Made by a program: the position numbers and the translations under genes
In this document: piece after piece, positions 40,426-48,192 of the stretch
How the letters are laid out: every line of letters starts with the position of its first letter
Numbering within the stretch: position 1 is the stretch's first letter
The notes under the pieces: model-generated
Told to the model about the DNA's origin: nothing
Database searches by the model: none
What the model saw: only the letters and a program-made list of their open reading frames with translations
DNA from: Pseudonocardia oceani
GTDB taxonomy: Bacteria; Actinomycetota; Actinomycetes; Mycobacteriales; Pseudonocardiaceae
Assembly: GCF_019263585.2 (NCBI RefSeq)
Contig: NZ_JADQDF010000001.1
Location: 310,001 to 374,000 of the forward strand
Reading direction: 5' to 3'
Length of the DNA stretch: 64,000 bases

Positions 40426-41279
40426 GACTCTCCTTCGGTTGCGGGGTCGGCGAGGAAGCCGGCGACGAGGCGGGAGAACTCGTCCGCCCGCTCGATCTGG
40501 GTCCAGTGCCCGCAGCGGGCGAACACGTGCAGGTCGGCGTCGGGGATGAGGCCGGCCATCGTCCAGCTGACGTCCACGGGGATGACCTTGTCGTGCATGC
40601 CGTGGACGAGCAGCGTCGGCGCGGTGACGGTGCGCACCGCGTCCGCCTCCAGGGCCAGGTCGTTGCCCGAGTGGCGGGGGTCGAAGAACATCGTCCGGTA
40701 GATCTCGTGCGCGTCGCCCTCGATGCTCGCCCGGTACCGGGCCTGCACCAGGTCGTCACCGATGATCGAGGGGTCGTAGGCGAAGTGCGTGGTGAGCAGC
40801 TCGCGCATGTTCTCCGGAGACGGCTCGTAGCTGCGCACCGCGGCGAGGCCCTCGGTGGGCCGCATCCCGACCCCGGGTGCGCCCATCAACACCATCCGGT
40901 CGATCCGCTGCGGCTGCGTGATCGCGATGTGCAGCGTGATCAGCCCCCCCATCGAGTTGCCGACGAACGACGCGCGGGGCACGTCGAGGGCGTCCAGGAA
41001 ACCGATCATGTGGTCGAGCCAGGTGGCGACCCCGTAACGGATGTCGGCGGGCCCGCGGCTGGCGCCGTAGCCCACCATCTCCGGTGCCAGCACCCGGTAC
41101 TGCCGGGCCAACGCCGGCATGGTGAGCCGCCAGTTCGCCCACGCGCTCACTCCCGGACCGGACCCGTGCAGCAGCACGACGGTGCGTGCCCCGGCGCCGG
41201 CCTCCAGGTACCGGGTGCGGATCCCGCCGACGTCGACGAACTTCTCGGCCAGCTCGGTGGCCGCGGCGGTGGTGGTCAT
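40422..41279 (-). CDS. Meta-cleavage product hydrolase (alpha/beta hydrolase, CmtE/XylF-like)
   Basis: The 285-residue hydrolase has LLHGSGPGVSAWANW near 36-50, the nucleophile motif GNSMGG, the acid in HGMHDKVIP and the histidine in CGHWTQIE. This is the C-C hydrolase pattern for 2-hydroxy-6-oxo-dienoates. It is bracketed by four-base overlaps with the LigB-type dioxygenase and the alpha subunit, so it very likely acts on that dioxygenase's product, releasing a carboxylic acid and a hydroxypentadienoate. Confidence 0.92.
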   Translation of the reverse strand: MTTTAAATELAEKFVDVGGIRTRYLEAGAGARTVVLLHGSGPGVSAWANWRLTMPALARQYRVLAPEMVGYGASRGPADIRYGVATWLDHMIGFLDALDVPRASFVGNSMGGLITLHIAITQPQRIDRMVLMGAPGVGMRPTEGLAAVRSYEPSPENMRELLTTHFAYDPSIIGDDLVQARYRASIEGDAHEIYRTMFFDPRHSGNDLALEADAVRTVTAPTLLVHGMHDKVIPVDVSWTMAGLIPDADLHVFARCGHWTQIERADEFSRLVAGFLADPATEGES

Positions 41280-42367
41280 GCCTTGTTCCCCTCGGAGACG
41301 GCGTTCCCCTCGAAGACCGCGAAGCACTTGTTGGAGTTGAGGACCTCGGTCTCGACGAACGTCGACCAGGTCGGCCTGTGGCCCAGCTCCGCCATCGCCC
41401 CGGCCAGGCAGAACCACAGCAGCATCTCCTGCTGGCCCGACCGCACGATGTCGTCCGCGCTGGTCTTGAGCCAGGCCTCGTAGTCGCCCGCCGCCAGGGA
41501 CTCGTACAGGGCGCGGTCCGAGACGGTGTCCGGACGCAGGTGCCAGTTGTCGTCGACGAGGAAGGCGTGCGACCAGCTCGACGACGCGACCAGCGCCACC
41601 CGGTGCGGCCCGTCGCGCAAGGCCGAGGCCAGTGCCGCGCCGAGCGCGTAGCAGCGCGCCGGGGTGGGGCCGGGCGGGTCCAGCCGCTCGGTCGCGATGT
41701 CGGCGAACTTCGCGATGCCGCCCTTGCGGGCGATCACGTGCCGGCCGTAGCAGTTCACCGCCATCGGCAGCACGGGGTAGGGGAACTCGGTGCCGGCGTG
41801 GTCGTAGTCCAGGTAGAGCTGGGTGTTGGCCATCGCGTGCGGGAACGGCACGCCGTCGGGCTTGCGGTAGGAGTAGGCGATGTCGAACCCGGCGTCGAGC
41901 AGGTGCGCCGCGACCTCCCGGCCGATGTCGGGGGCACCGCGCATCAGCATCGGCATGTCGGCCGGCCGACCCCACGGGTTGGGTACCCCGCGCGACCCGG
42001 CGGGCTCCAGCGGCCGGACCTCCATGTCCTCGTAGGCCATCAGGCAGAACGACGGCACGACCTCCTCGCGGAAGGTCTCGTACTGGTCGTCCCCCCAGAC
42101 CAGGACGACGTCGGGCGCGAACGCGTCGAGGGCCTCGCGGCACCTCGCCATCCCCGCGACCAGCTCGGCGCGGTGCCGGGCCGCGGCCGCGGTGCCCCCG
42201 TCGTCACCCCAGTCGGCGCGCATCCGCTCCGGCCAGTTCGCCGGGTCCTTCTGCTCGGCCGGGATGTCGGGGTCCGAGAGCGTGAGCCGCAGGATGTCGG
42301 CCATGTGCTCGTCTGTGACCGCGAGCGGCGGGTAGTGGGTCAGGCCGAGGCCGAGGATCTCGCCCAC
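41276..42367 (-). CDS. Class III (LigB-type) extradiol ring-cleavage dioxygenase
   Basis: The 363-residue protein has LigB-superfamily blocks: GLGLTHYPPL at the start (first His ligand), LVWGDDQYETFREEVVPSFC, and SWSHAFLVDDNWHL. It is a single-chain member without a separate LigA-like subunit; the C-terminal 60 residues (WLKTSADDIVRSGQQEM onward) look like a LigA-type helical cap. It opens a catechol carrying a carboxylate or bulky group next to the hydroxyls. It overlaps the amidohydrolase by 28 bases and the hydrolase by four. Confidence 0.88.
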   Translation of the reverse strand: MGEILGLGLTHYPPLAVTDEHMADILRLTLSDPDIPAEQKDPANWPERMRADWGDDGGTAAAARHRAELVAGMARCREALDAFAPDVVLVWGDDQYETFREEVVPSFCLMAYEDMEVRPLEPAGSRGVPNPWGRPADMPMLMRGAPDIGREVAAHLLDAGFDIAYSYRKPDGVPFPHAMANTQLYLDYDHAGTEFPYPVLPMAVNCYGRHVIARKGGIAKFADIATERLDPPGPTPARCYALGAALASALRDGPHRVALVASSSWSHAFLVDDNWHLRPDTVSDRALYESLAAGDYEAWLKTSADDIVRSGQQEMLLWFCLAGAMAELGHRPTWSTFVETEVLNSNKCFAVFEGNAVSEGNKA

Positions 42368-43392
42368 GAGGGGCCTCCCTTGTCGTGGACCGCGCTCTCC
42401 GGGTGGAGGGCGGCGATCATGTCCAGTGCGTTGTCACGGCCGATCAATCTGCGTAGGCCGTCGTCCAGGCCGTCGAGGACGGCCCCGGCCGGGGCCTCCC
42501 GAGCGGCGAAGGGGTAGTCGGTGCCCAGCACGACGTGCCCGGGCCCGAACCGGGTGACCGCCAGCCGCAGGCTGTCGGCGTCGTAGGCCAGCGAGTCGCA
42601 CCACATGTCCCGGGCGCGCACCGTCGGTGGGCGCTCGCCCGGGCGGCCCGCGAGCAGCTCCCCGCGGTCGAGGCGGGGCAGCACCGCCGGCAGCGCCCCA
42701 CCGGCGTGGGCCAGGCACAGCCGCATCCCGGGCCGCCGCTCGCGGCCGGTGAGCAGGGCCGCCGCCGCGACGGCGGTCTCGCCCGGCATCCCGATGCCGA
42801 ACCCGATGCCCAGGGCCGCCAGCCGCGGGTCGAGCGTCTGGTCGACCGGGTGCACCAGGACGAAGGCGCCCAGCTCGGCAGCGGAGTCGAAGAACTCGTC
42901 GAAGCGCGGGTCGGCCAGCTCGGCGTCACCGACCCGGGTGCCGATCTCCACCCCGGGGAACCCCAGCTCGCCGACGCAGCGCAGCAACTCGGCCGTCGCC
43001 CGGGCCGGGTCCTGCAGCGGGACGGCGCCCAGGCCGAACAGCCGCCCGCCGCCCCGCCCGACCAGCTCCGCGAGGAACTCGTTCTGGGCGGCGGCCAGCA
43101 CGGCGGCCCCGTCGGCAGGCTCCCCGTGACACAGCGTCACGGGGATCGGCGAGACGAGCTGCGCCGCCACGCCCTCGGCGTCCATGTCGGCCAGGCGGCG
43201 CTCCGCCGACCAGCACCGGTCGTCGACCTCCCGGTACGGGCGCCCGTCGAGCAGGATGCGGGCGGTGGTTTCGTCGATCCGCTCCGTCGAGGGCCACCGG
43301 CCGGGGTGGTCGGACAGGTCGGGCAGGTCGGGCGCGATCGCGTGCGTGTGGACGTCGATCGTGCCGGCGGGCAGCGCCGGGACGGACCTCAT
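42340..43392 (-). CDS. Amidohydrolase-family (ACMSD-like) decarboxylase or hydrolase
   Basis: The 350-residue metal-dependent protein has the DVHTHAI start motif (His15, His17), VLVHPVDQTLDPR, LAHAGGALP and the C-terminal metal Asp in GTDYPFA. It belongs to the amidohydrolase 2 group with aminocarboxymuconate semialdehyde and gamma-resorcylate decarboxylases. The ATG at 43392 follows GGAGG and is preferred to the GTG at 43404. In a cumate-like route a decarboxylase is needed between ring cleavage and hydrolysis (the CmtD step), and this protein could fill it; that is inference. Confidence 0.85.
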   Translation of the reverse strand: MRSVPALPAGTIDVHTHAIAPDLPDLSDHPGRWPSTERIDETTARILLDGRPYREVDDRCWSAERRLADMDAEGVAAQLVSPIPVTLCHGEPADGAAVLAAAQNEFLAELVGRGGGRLFGLGAVPLQDPARATAELLRCVGELGFPGVEIGTRVGDAELADPRFDEFFDSAAELGAFVLVHPVDQTLDPRLAALGIGFGIGMPGETAVAAAALLTGRERRPGMRLCLAHAGGALPAVLPRLDRGELLAGRPGERPPTVRARDMWCDSLAYDADSLRLAVTRFGPGHVVLGTDYPFAAREAPAGAVLDGLDDGLRRLIGRDNALDMIAALHPESAVHDKGGPSWARSSASA

Positions 43393-43417
43393 CGACACCT
43401 CCACAGCTGGGTCGTCG

Positions 43418-43663
43418 TCACGGCGGCGGCGCCTCGGGAGCCGACTCCCCCGGGAACAGCTCGTCGGTGTGGCCCAGGTAGCCCAGGGCGAGGAACAGGT
43501 ACGCGTCGGCCATCTCCAGGGCCCTTCCGACGGCCGGGCTGACCGCGGCGGCCTGCTCGGACAGCAGGCCCGCCCGCAGGGCCGCGAGCCGCTCGCGCTG
43601 CAGGTCGGGCGGGCCCCCGAGCACCGACGGGGCCGCCTGCACCGGGATCTGTACCGTCGTCAC
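43418..43663 (-). CDS. Small helical protein coupled to the PaaK-like ligase
   Basis: An 81-residue protein starts at GTG overlapping the PaaK-like stop (GTGA). It is mostly helical (LQRERLAALRAGLL, VGRALEMADAYLFLALGYLG) with an acidic, Pro-rich tail and no Cys. It has high third-position GC in frame. I do not recognise it. Coupling to the ligase and the amidohydrolase (25-base gap) suggests a subunit or chaperone of one of them. Confidence 0.65.
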   Translation of the reverse strand: MTTVQIPVQAAPSVLGGPPDLQRERLAALRAGLLSEQAAAVSPAVGRALEMADAYLFLALGYLGHTDELFPGESAPEAPPP

Positions 43664-45033
43664 AGGTTGTCTCCCAACGTCACGGTGGGCCGCTCGTCCA
43701 CCGACCGGCTGTCGAAGATCCGCTTGGTCTTCAGCTCGTACCGCGGCAGCGCGCCCGCCGCGAGGATCTCGGTCTCCAACCGGACGCCGAGGTTGTCCCG
43801 GAGGTGGCCGCCGAGGGATCGGCCGAGCTCCGCGGCGTCGGCCCCCGGTGTCCCTGCCTCCACCTTGACCAGCATCCGGTCCATCCCGTCGACCCGGCTG
43901 ATGTGCAGCTCGTAGTGGTTGGACAGGCCGGTCACCTCGCCGATCAGGTTCTCCACCGCCGTGGGATAGACGTTGACACCGCGGATGGTGACCATGAAGT
44001 CGGCGCGGCCGAGCACGGTGCCGGGCATGTGCTTCCACGTCCATCCGCAGCCGTGGTCGGGCGCGTCGTCGATGCGGACGAGGTCGTGGGTGCGGTACTT
44101 GATGAACGGTTGCGCGAAATGGGTGTAGCTGGTCAGCACGTGCTCGCCGACCGCGTCCGATGAGGTGACGGGCTCGCCGGACGCCGGGTCGACGGCGTAG
44201 GAGTGGCAGACGTCCTCGATCACGTGCACCCCGCCGGCCCACTCGTGGCAGGACTGGCTGATGAACAGCGCCTCGCCCACGCCGTAGGCGTCGTAGACCT
44301 GCTCGGCCCCCCACGCCTGCTTCAGCTGGTCGCGCGTGGCGGGGATGGAGAAGCCGGCCTCGCCGCCGCCGGCGAGCATGCGCACCCCGGCGTCGCGGAC
44401 GTCGAGGCCCTCGCGCCTGGCCACCTCGGCGAGGTGCAGCAGGTAGGTGGGCGTGCCGCAGACGATGGTGGGGCGCCGCTCCAGGATCTGCCGGACGCGC
44501 TCCACACCGCTGGCCCCGCCGCCGGAGACGATCGTCAGGCCGAGGTTGCGGGCGCCCCAGTAGAAGCTCCAGAGCCCGATCCACATGCCGAAGTCGAAAC
44601 AGAAGTACATCGAGTCCGACGGCCGGATGCCGTGGTCCCACAGGCCGTAGCAGTACTGCGAGCCCGCCTTGTGCAGCTCGTAGTGGGTGAAGGCCTCGTT
44701 GAGGAAACGGCCGGTGGTGCCGGTGGTGTGGAAGTACTGCTGCCAGGTCTCCGGCCCGCGGGCGATGCCACCGAACCCGTCGGCGCTGGCCTCCTGGTCG
44801 GCCACGTAGTGGGGCTTGTCGGTGAAGGGCAGCTTGTGGTGGTAGTCGTCCCACGTGCGGATGTCGGCGGGCTTGACGCCGGCCGCGTCGTAGATGCGCC
44901 GGTGCAGCGGCGAGTTCTCGTAGGCCCAGCCGACGAGGTGGCGGATGCGCGTCAGGTGCAGCGCGTCGAGCGTCTCGCGCGACGCGGTCTGGGTCGGCGC
45001 GTTCCAGAGCCGGGACTGCTCGATCGTGGTCAC
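43660..45033 (-). CDS. Phenylacetate-CoA ligase-like AMP-forming ligase (PaaK family)
   Basis: The 457-residue protein has the PaaK-type start (LVGWAYENSPLHRRIYDAAGV), the phosphate loop HTTGTTGR at about 102-109 (no Lys after TTG), YGVGEALF and the C-terminal DFMVTIRGVNVYPTAVE. The GTG at 45033 follows GGAGAT and is chosen over an upstream ATG that would overlap the crotonase. It would make an aryl-CoA in the cytoplasm. The operon thus contains CoA (ligase, crotonase, MaoC pair) and non-CoA (dioxygenase, extradiol) steps. Confidence 0.87.
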   Translation of the reverse strand: MTTIEQSRLWNAPTQTASRETLDALHLTRIRHLVGWAYENSPLHRRIYDAAGVKPADIRTWDDYHHKLPFTDKPHYVADQEASADGFGGIARGPETWQQYFHTTGTTGRFLNEAFTHYELHKAGSQYCYGLWDHGIRPSDSMYFCFDFGMWIGLWSFYWGARNLGLTIVSGGGASGVERVRQILERRPTIVCGTPTYLLHLAEVARREGLDVRDAGVRMLAGGGEAGFSIPATRDQLKQAWGAEQVYDAYGVGEALFISQSCHEWAGGVHVIEDVCHSYAVDPASGEPVTSSDAVGEHVLTSYTHFAQPFIKYRTHDLVRIDDAPDHGCGWTWKHMPGTVLGRADFMVTIRGVNVYPTAVENLIGEVTGLSNHYELHISRVDGMDRMLVKVEAGTPGADAAELGRSLGGHLRDNLGVRLETEILAAGALPRYELKTKRIFDSRSVDERPTVTLGDNL

Positions 45034-45041
45034 GACATCTC

Positions 45042-45833
45042 CTACCGGCCCAGCCACTGCGGCGGGCGCTTCTCGAGGAACGCCCGCGCGCCCTCCCGGT
45101 GGTCCTCGGTGGTCTTGAGCACGCTCTGCCCCAGCCGCTCCAGCCGGCGCCCCGTCTCGGCGTCGACGTCGGTGCAGGTGTTGAGCACGAGCTTGGCCAT
45201 CCCCAGCGCCAACGGCGCCATCGTGGCGAGCCGGCCGGCCATCGCGACGGCGGCCTCCAGCGCACCGCCGTCGGCGACCACCTCGGTGGCCAGTCCGAGC
45301 TCCAGGGCTCGCGGCGCGCGCAGCGTGCCGCCGAGCATCACGAGCTCCTTCGCCCGCCCCAGCCCGACGTGGCGGACCAGCCTCGAGCAGCCGCCCGAGC
45401 CGGGGATCAGCCCGACCTTGGCCTCGGGCATGACGAACCGGGCGCTCTCCCCGGCCACCCGGAAGTCGCAGGACAGGGCGAGCTCGAAGCCGCCGCCAGC
45501 GGCGACCCCCTCCACCGCCGCGATGACCGGCGCCTCCATGGCCTCGACGGTGTCGAACACATCGTGGATGCCCCGGGCCAGCGCGCGGAACCCGCGGGTG
45601 CCCATCGCGGTGAGGTCGCCCATCTCGCCGACGTCCTCGCCCGCGGAGAACCCGCGACCGGCCCCGGTCAGCACCAGCACCCGGACCTGCGGGTCACCGG
45701 CGGCGTCCTCGACGGCGTCGCGCATCTCCGAGCGCATCCGGGAGTTCCACGCGTTGAGCCGGTCCGGGCGGTTGAGCGTCAGCACGCGGACACCGCCGGC
45801 CCGCTCCTCGGTCATGAGGTGCTCGTAGCCCAT
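45042..45833 (-). CDS. Enoyl-CoA hydratase/isomerase family protein
   Basis: The 263-residue crotonase has TGAGRGFSAGEDVGEMG at about 56-72, AAGGGFELALSCDFR and MPEAKVGLIPGSGG, with the Glu and PGSGG typical of hydratases. FSAGED replaces the usual FCAGGD. The ATG overlaps the MaoC gene stop. It probably acts on the CoA ester formed by the next gene's ligase. Confidence 0.88.
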   Translation of the reverse strand: MGYEHLMTEERAGGVRVLTLNRPDRLNAWNSRMRSEMRDAVEDAAGDPQVRVLVLTGAGRGFSAGEDVGEMGDLTAMGTRGFRALARGIHDVFDTVEAMEAPVIAAVEGVAAGGGFELALSCDFRVAGESARFVMPEAKVGLIPGSGGCSRLVRHVGLGRAKELVMLGGTLRAPRALELGLATEVVADGGALEAAVAMAGRLATMAPLALGMAKLVLNTCTDVDAETGRRLERLGQSVLKTTEDHREGARAFLEKRPPQWLGR

Positions 45834-46189
45834 CAGGCACCGTCCGCGGCGGCGGCCGGGGTGAGTGCCACCGTGGCCACGACCGTCCCGTCGGCCTTGC
45901 GGACCTCGACCCCCTTGTCGGTGGGGGCGACCGTCAGCTCGTCACCCGGGAAGACCGGGGCCGACAGCCGCGCCGTGGCCGAGCGCAGCGCGTCCGGGCC
46001 GATCTGCGCGACGACGGCGTCCAGCGCCAGTGCGACGGTCAACGGGCCGTGCGCGATCACCGACGGCAGGCCGGCCGCCTTGGCGAACTCCTCGTCGACG
46101 TGCACCGGGTTGTAGTCGTCGACGGCTCCGGCGTAACGGGCGATCTGCACCCGGCTCACCGGGCCGAGGGTCGCTTCCGCGATGTTCAC
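45833..46189 (-). CDS. MaoC-like dehydratase, catalytic half
   Basis: The 118-residue hot-dog protein has the R-hydratase motif DDYNPVHVDEEFAKAAGL (Asp25, His30) and IAHGPLTVALALDAV. The GTG at 46189 overlaps the stop of the partner. With the upstream FAS1-type half it forms a second heteromeric MaoC pair in the window, here in the opposite operon from the first pair. Confidence 0.87.
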   Translation of the reverse strand: MNIAEATLGPVSRVQIARYAGAVDDYNPVHVDEEFAKAAGLPSVIAHGPLTVALALDAVVAQIGPDALRSATARLSAPVFPGDELTVAPTDKGVEVRKADGTVVATVALTPAAAADGA

Positions 46190-46617
46190 GACGTGGCCGC
46201 CCTCTCGACGAACGTGATCGACTGGCGCTGCACGACCGCACCGTCGCTGTCGGTGTACTCGGCGACGACCACCCCGAACTGGTTGGCGCCCTTGGCGAAC
46301 ACGTCGTCGACGATGACCCGGACGTGCACGGTCTCGCCCGGTACGAACGGGCGCTCCCACTCGTAGCCGAGCCCGCCCAGGAGCGCTCGCGACAGGTCCA
46401 GCCCGAGGCCGTCGACGACGGCGGACTCGCCGCCGACCGTCGCGGCGAAGGACGGCACGAGGGTGGCGGTGCGTGGCCCGCTGTCCGTTCCGAGTGCGCC
46501 CGCCAGGCGTGCCAGCAGCGCGGGCGTGACCACGAGATCCGCCTCTGCCAGGGTGCGCCCCTTTGCGCCCTCGTCCACGTCGACCTCCGTATCTGTGGGG
46601 GGCTCGAGTTCGCCCAA
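46186..46617 (-). CDS. MaoC/FAS1-type dehydratase-like protein, N-terminal half
   Basis: The 143-residue protein shows the N-terminal dehydratase-like fold (LGYEWERPFVPGETVHVRV, ANQFGVVVAEYTD) without the catalytic Asp/His motif. It is the first gene of the long leftward operon, with a candidate promoter 14-43 bases upstream, and is coupled to the catalytic half by GTGA. The ATG at 46617 is used; in-frame starts further inside are possible. Confidence 0.82.
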   Translation of the reverse strand: MGELEPPTDTEVDVDEGAKGRTLAEADLVVTPALLARLAGALGTDSGPRTATLVPSFAATVGGESAVVDGLGLDLSRALLGGLGYEWERPFVPGETVHVRVIVDDVFAKGANQFGVVVAEYTDSDGAVVQRQSITFVERAATS

Positions 46618-46630
46618 CCCATTGGTCGGG

Positions 46631-46660
46631 ACAATGGAGGACCGGGAGCGGCCGCGTCAA
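46631..46660 (-). promoter_or_regulatory. Leftward promoter of the MaoC-to-SDR operon
   Basis: On the reverse strand TTGACG (46660-46655) and CATTGT (46636-46631) are 18 bases apart, with the first start codon 14 bases further on. The -35 is good and the -10 weak. It lies back to back with the rightward promoter at 46695. Confidence 0.4.
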
Positions 46661-46694
46661 GGGCGCCCGCCGAATAATTCATTCGACCCGTCGG

Positions 46695-46724
46695 TTGACG
46701 AAACTCCGGCCGCCCGATTATGGT
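46695..46724 (+). promoter_or_regulatory. Rightward promoter of the diiron/XylMA operon
   Basis: TTGACG at 46695-46700 and TATGGT at 46719-46724 with an 18-base spacer form a sigma-70-like promoter 30 bases before the GTG start of the diiron gene. A GAAGGGAG ribosome site lies at 46742-46749. Confidence 0.5.
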
Positions 46725-46754
46725 GCGGGTCACACGTCGACGAAGGGAGCGCCG

Positions 46755-47477
46755 GTGACGATCACCGAGGTGCCGCGCCGGGTCTACCGCGAGGGCGATC
46801 CGGAGATGCCCGAGGAGTTCCACGAGCTCCTCGTCCGCATGCTCAGCCACCACCTGGAGAACTCGACCAATCCGCACTACACCGACCTGCTCGGGAAGTT
46901 GTGGAACAGGTGCATGACGCTGTGCCCGACCGAGCGCCTGAAGACGACCTTCGCCAAACTCATGGCCCAGGAGGTGGAGCACGGGGTCATCACCGCCCGG
47001 ATCCTGGAGGGGCTCGGGGTCGGCCCGATCGACGCCCCGATCAAGCAGTACTTGTTCCACCTGCCCATCGACTCGTTCTGCGACCTCGCCTACTTCAACG
47101 GCCTCGGCGACCGGGTGGGCTGCTACATCGGCGAGACGTGGGAGGGCGTGCCCTACGAGCCGCTGCTCTCCGTCGCCGAGCGCCTGCACAAGGACGAGGT
47201 CTTCCACGCCACGTTCGGCATGAGCAACCTCAAGCGCATCTGCTCGACGCCCGAGGGCCTCGACGAGGCGAACCAGAAGATCAAGATCTGGTGGCCGGCC
47301 GCGCTGGACATGTTCGGCCGGTCGGACTCGAACTTCTCCGACGCCTACGTCCGCTGGGGTCTGCGCACCAAGAACAACGAGGACCTGCGCCAGCAGTACG
47401 TCGCCGACACCCGGCCGATGGTGGAGGCCCTGGGCATCTCGGTGCCCGCCGACACCGCCAACCGGCGGTTCCTCTGA
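46755..47477 (+). CDS. Stand-alone PaaA/PaaC-like diiron (ferritin-like) protein
   Basis: The 240-residue helical protein resembles the phenylacetyl-CoA epoxidase PaaA/PaaC family. It carries two ExxH pairs suitable for a diiron site, Glu73-x2-His76 (AQEVEHG) and Glu148-x2-His151 (KDEVFHA); Asp110 and Glu35 are possible further ligands. The GTG at 46755 has a GGGAG site; upstream in-frame codons overlap the divergent gene and are rejected. No PaaB, PaaC partner or PaaE reductase accompanies it. Instead two small proteins follow with overlaps. It may be an O2-activating enzyme or an electron-transfer or assembly partner of the XylM-like hydroxylase; function is unassigned. Confidence 0.75.
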   Translation: MTITEVPRRVYREGDPEMPEEFHELLVRMLSHHLENSTNPHYTDLLGKLWNRCMTLCPTERLKTTFAKLMAQEVEHGVITARILEGLGVGPIDAPIKQYLFHLPIDSFCDLAYFNGLGDRVGCYIGETWEGVPYEPLLSVAERLHKDEVFHATFGMSNLKRICSTPEGLDEANQKIKIWWPAALDMFGRSDSNFSDAYVRWGLRTKNNEDLRQQYVADTRPMVEALGISVPADTANRRFL

Positions 47478-47767
47478 TGACCGCCACCGACCCGTTGCTC
47501 GCCCGCGGGTCCGGCGGGTGGCGGGTGCAGGTGGTCCGGCCGGACCCGAAGGTGGCGCTGTTCGAGGTGGCGCTGTCGGACTACCGGGAGTTCTTCTTCG
47601 TGGCCGTCGGCGAGCGGTCGGTCTCGGTCACCATGTACGACACCAGCGACCAGACCTACCCGGAGCCGCAGACGTTCACCTTCGCCAAGCCCTACGGCTG
47701 GGACGCCGACCTCGGTGACGAGGAGGCGCTGCTGCAGGTGTGGCAGGCCGTCGGCGTGCAGCGATGA
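47477..47767 (+). CDS. Unrecognised 96-residue protein of the diiron cassette
   Basis: The ATG lies in the stop of the diiron gene (TGATG). The protein is beta-rich with WRVQVVRPDPKVALFEVAL and DYREFFFVAVGERSVSVTMYD, then an aromatic, acidic tail. It has no Cys, signal peptide or membrane segment. It is the size of PaaB but shows no PaaB motif I recognise. It is coupled on both sides and is partly represented in the decayed copy near 63.85 kb, so the three genes travel together. Confidence 0.7.
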   Translation: MTATDPLLARGSGGWRVQVVRPDPKVALFEVALSDYREFFFVAVGERSVSVTMYDTSDQTYPEPQTFTFAKPYGWDADLGDEEALLQVWQAVGVQR

Positions 47768-48045
47768 GCACCTTCACCGTCAAGGGCTCCCGCAACGGCA
47801 GCCTGGTGCACGTCACCTGGACCGACGGGCGGATCAGCGGCGACTTCCCCACCGTGGACCTGCTGCTGACCGAGGCCGAACTGGTCCCGATCCTGCACGC
47901 GGACGCCTACGCCGCCCGGGCCCTGCCCCACCTCGACGGGATGACCGCGGCCCCCCTGCAGGACGCGGCGGCGGCCTACCGGCTGATCGTGCACGTGATG
48001 GACAGCGTGCGCGAGACGACCGGCGACGTACCCGCCGTGACCTGA
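47764..48045 (+). CDS. Unrecognised 93-residue protein of the diiron cassette
   Basis: The ATG overlaps the preceding stop by four bases. The protein begins with a beta segment (FTVKGSRNGSLVHVTWTDG), followed by helices (LLLTEAELVPILHADAYAAR, AAYRLIVHVMDSVRETTG). It has no Cys or membrane segment. I recognise no family. A fragment of its first 25 codons is preserved in the relic at 63.88-63.93 kb. The 147-base gap after it contains a short tandem repeat. Confidence 0.7.
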   Translation: MSTFTVKGSRNGSLVHVTWTDGRISGDFPTVDLLLTEAELVPILHADAYAARALPHLDGMTAAPLQDAAAAYRLIVHVMDSVRETTGDVPAVT

Positions 48046-48072
48046 GCGACGGCCAACCTGCACGACAGCACG

Positions 48073-48105
48073 ACCGGCAGGGCAGCACTACCGGCAGGGC
48101 AGCAC
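48073..48105. repeat. Tandem 17-base repeat (two units)
   Basis: ACCGGCAGGGCAGCAC occurs twice with a one-base spacer in the gap between the small cassette gene and the XylM-like gene, followed by further GCACG/GCACGAC echoes. No hairpin or gene is apparent. Confidence 0.6.
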
Positions 48106-48192
48106 GGCACGACACCGACACAGGCAAGAGGCAATGTCGCCGTCCGCGGAGCCGCCGCGGGGTCGACTCGAGCGTGAGGAATCGACGTCATC

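Noticed and set aside
46563-46754. An N-terminal extension of the diiron protein to 46563
   Set aside because: It would overlap the divergent MaoC gene and cover both promoters; the GTG at 46755 has a good ribosome site and family-like start.
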